Positions 63,071 to 64,000 of a stretch of 64,000 nucleotides of DNA are shown in pieces (the stretch's first letter is position 1; every line of letters starts with the position of its first letter). The notes beneath the pieces are model-generated. The model saw only the letters and a program-made list of their open reading frames with translations. It was not told where the DNA came from and searched no databases. The DNA lies in contig NZ_LT629793.1 in NCBI RefSeq assembly GCF_900105735.1, forward strand, positions 4,650,001-4,714,000, written 5' to 3'. This stretch comes from Pseudomonas yamanorum. Lineage in GTDB: Bacteria; Pseudomonadota; Gammaproteobacteria; Pseudomonadales; Pseudomonadaceae. The position numbers were made by a program, and so were the translations under genes.

Positions 63071-64000
63071 TTAGAAGGTGGTGCGCAAGCCAACCTGCAC
63101 ACTCCGCCCCGGCGCCGGGGCGATGTCCCGCAGGATCGAACTGGCGTAGCGCACGGTCTGGTTCGTCAGGTTCTCGCCGTTGACGAACGCCAGCCACTGG
63201 CTGCCGCCGACATTGAAGCGGTAGCCGGCGCTGGCGCCCAGGGTGGTGTAGCCATCGGTGCCGCTTTCGTTATCCGGCACCCGGCCCTGGCCCGCCGCGT
63301 GTTCAACGTCAATCCGCGCCTGCCAGCGATCCAGTTCCCACAGCAAGCCGCTGTTCAAACGCAACGGCGCAATCCGTGGCAAGGCTTCACCCGTGTCCAG
63401 GTTGGTCGCGCGGGTGTAGTCGCCGGACAGTTCCAACGCGAACTTGCCGTAGGCACCTTCCCCCAGCTTGATGTGATCCTGGGCTTCAAACCCTGCGAAA
63501 CGCGCACGCACGCCGGAGTATTTGTACTCAGGAATGCCGCCGGCATCTTCCTCGCCTTCGTCATTCAGGGTGCGACCGCTGCCCAGCAGGCCGATGTAGT
63601 TGGAGAAGTGGCTGTAGAACACGCCGAAGCTGCCCTTGTGGGTGCCGTTGTCAAAGCGCAGCGCCAGGTCGCTGGACACCGCTTTTTCTTTCGACAGGTT
63701 GGCGTCGCCCAGTTCATAGGTGCCGGTGGCGACGTGAGCGCCGTTGGCATACAGCTCGTAGAACGTCGGGGCGCGTTCGGTGTAGCCGAGGGTGGCGGCC
63801 AGGGACCAGATTGGCGTGAGGGTGTACACCGCGCCAGACGACAGGCTGCCGGCGGTGAAGTCGGCGGACTTGTTGGCATTGGCAAAGCGCGCGTTGCCTT
63901 TGCCGTCGGGGTCGACGTTGGTGTGTTCCAGGCGCCCGCCGAGGCTCAGCTTGAGGCGCTCGGTGGCCTGCATTTCTTCGAGGATAAACAGCGCGCCGGC
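63071..64000 (-). CDS. TonB-dependent receptor, ZnuD-like (N-terminal part outside window)
   Basis: The C-terminal 309 or so codons of an outer-membrane receptor barrel are present, ending VQVGLRTTF with a terminal phenylalanine. The block YTERAPTFYELYANGAHVATG, then ELGDANLSKEK, is typical of ZnuD-type zinc receptors (also seen in copper/OprC-like relatives). ENLTNQTVRYASS is the usual last-strand region. The frame continues to the right edge with AGALFILEEMQATERLKLS, so the apparent start at 63973 is only an internal methionine. Signal peptide, plug and any His-rich metal loop lie beyond 64000. Confidence 0.88.
   Translation of the reverse strand, partial: AGALFILEEMQATERLKLSLGGRLEHTNVDPDGKGNARFANANKSADFTAGSLSSGAVYTLTPIWSLAATLGYTERAPTFYELYANGAHVATGTYELGDANLSKEKAVSSDLALRFDNGTHKGSFGVFYSHFSNYIGLLGSGRTLNDEGEEDAGGIPEYKYSGVRARFAGFEAQDHIKLGEGAYGKFALELSGDYTRATNLDTGEALPRIAPLRLNSGLLWELDRWQARIDVEHAAGQGRVPDNESGTDGYTTLGASAGYRFNVGGSQWLAFVNGENLTNQTVRYASSILRDIAPAPGRSVQVGLRTTF

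Overview
The window reads as one contiguous piece of a Pseudomonas chromosome, most likely from the P. fluorescens group. The evidence is a high-GC, densely coding sequence; near-textbook Pseudomonas proteins (AlgD, RhlB, carboxylesterase EstB with its S114/D168/H199 triad, AapJQMP, NorR, CyoABCDE); and many intergenic palindromes built on GTGGGAGC..GGCTTGC, the REP/REPIN type common in fluorescent pseudomonads. No rRNA, tRNA, CRISPR array or prophage was seen.

Layout. 1-6.0 kb: 5' part of algD (minus) with a long leader and a candidate AlgU promoter; yaaA; a 1.47-kb IS4-family insertion sequence sitting inside one arm of a large inverted repeat whose centre holds a REPIN; a periplasmic NodB-like polysaccharide deacetylase with altered metal motifs. 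6-16.7 kb: PIN-PhoH ATPase, a subtilisin-type autotransporter, moaCDE, a FAD amino-acid oxidase-like enzyme, rhlB and estB. 16.8-21.2 kb: the aapJQMP amino-acid ABC operon behind a strong sigma-54 promoter match. 21.2-24.1 kb: MqsR/MqsA toxin-antitoxin pair with a perfect operator palindrome, then a GntR regulator overlapping a CynX-type MFS exporter.

24.1-33.9 kb: a chaperone-usher fimbrial locus on the minus strand with six DUF1120-type subunits, divergent from a receiver-Hpt protein that has no kinase domain and a LuxR-type response regulator. Repeated TTGTAGG motifs and a long inverted pair lie in the regulatory DNA. 34-43 kb: NTF2-like protein, GIY-YIG protein, glutathione transferase, an STN-type TonB siderophore receptor coupled to a beta-propeller protein, PBP4 (dacB), an AraC regulator and an EamA permease. 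43-46.7 kb: norR and hmp, divergent around three GTCA-N3-TGAC NorR sites, then dsbB. 46.7-52.4 kb: cyoABCDE (bo3 quinol oxidase plus heme O synthase) after a roughly 800-bp non-coding region containing an orphan terminator.

52.4-64 kb: queC facing a 5'-truncated queuosine-precursor transporter; a three-gene membrane FAD dehydrogenase (Tat small subunit, GMC large subunit, triheme cytochrome c); two proteins of unknown function; a GNAT enzyme; an AruH-like aminotransferase; a five-heme cytochrome fusion with an Anr-box promoter; and the C-terminal part of a ZnuD-like TonB receptor cut by the right edge.

Respiration and redox recur as themes (bo3 oxidase, NO detoxification, periplasmic dehydrogenase, multiheme cytochromes). 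The fimbrial locus with its kinase-less phosphorelay pair is the most system-like and least standard region.
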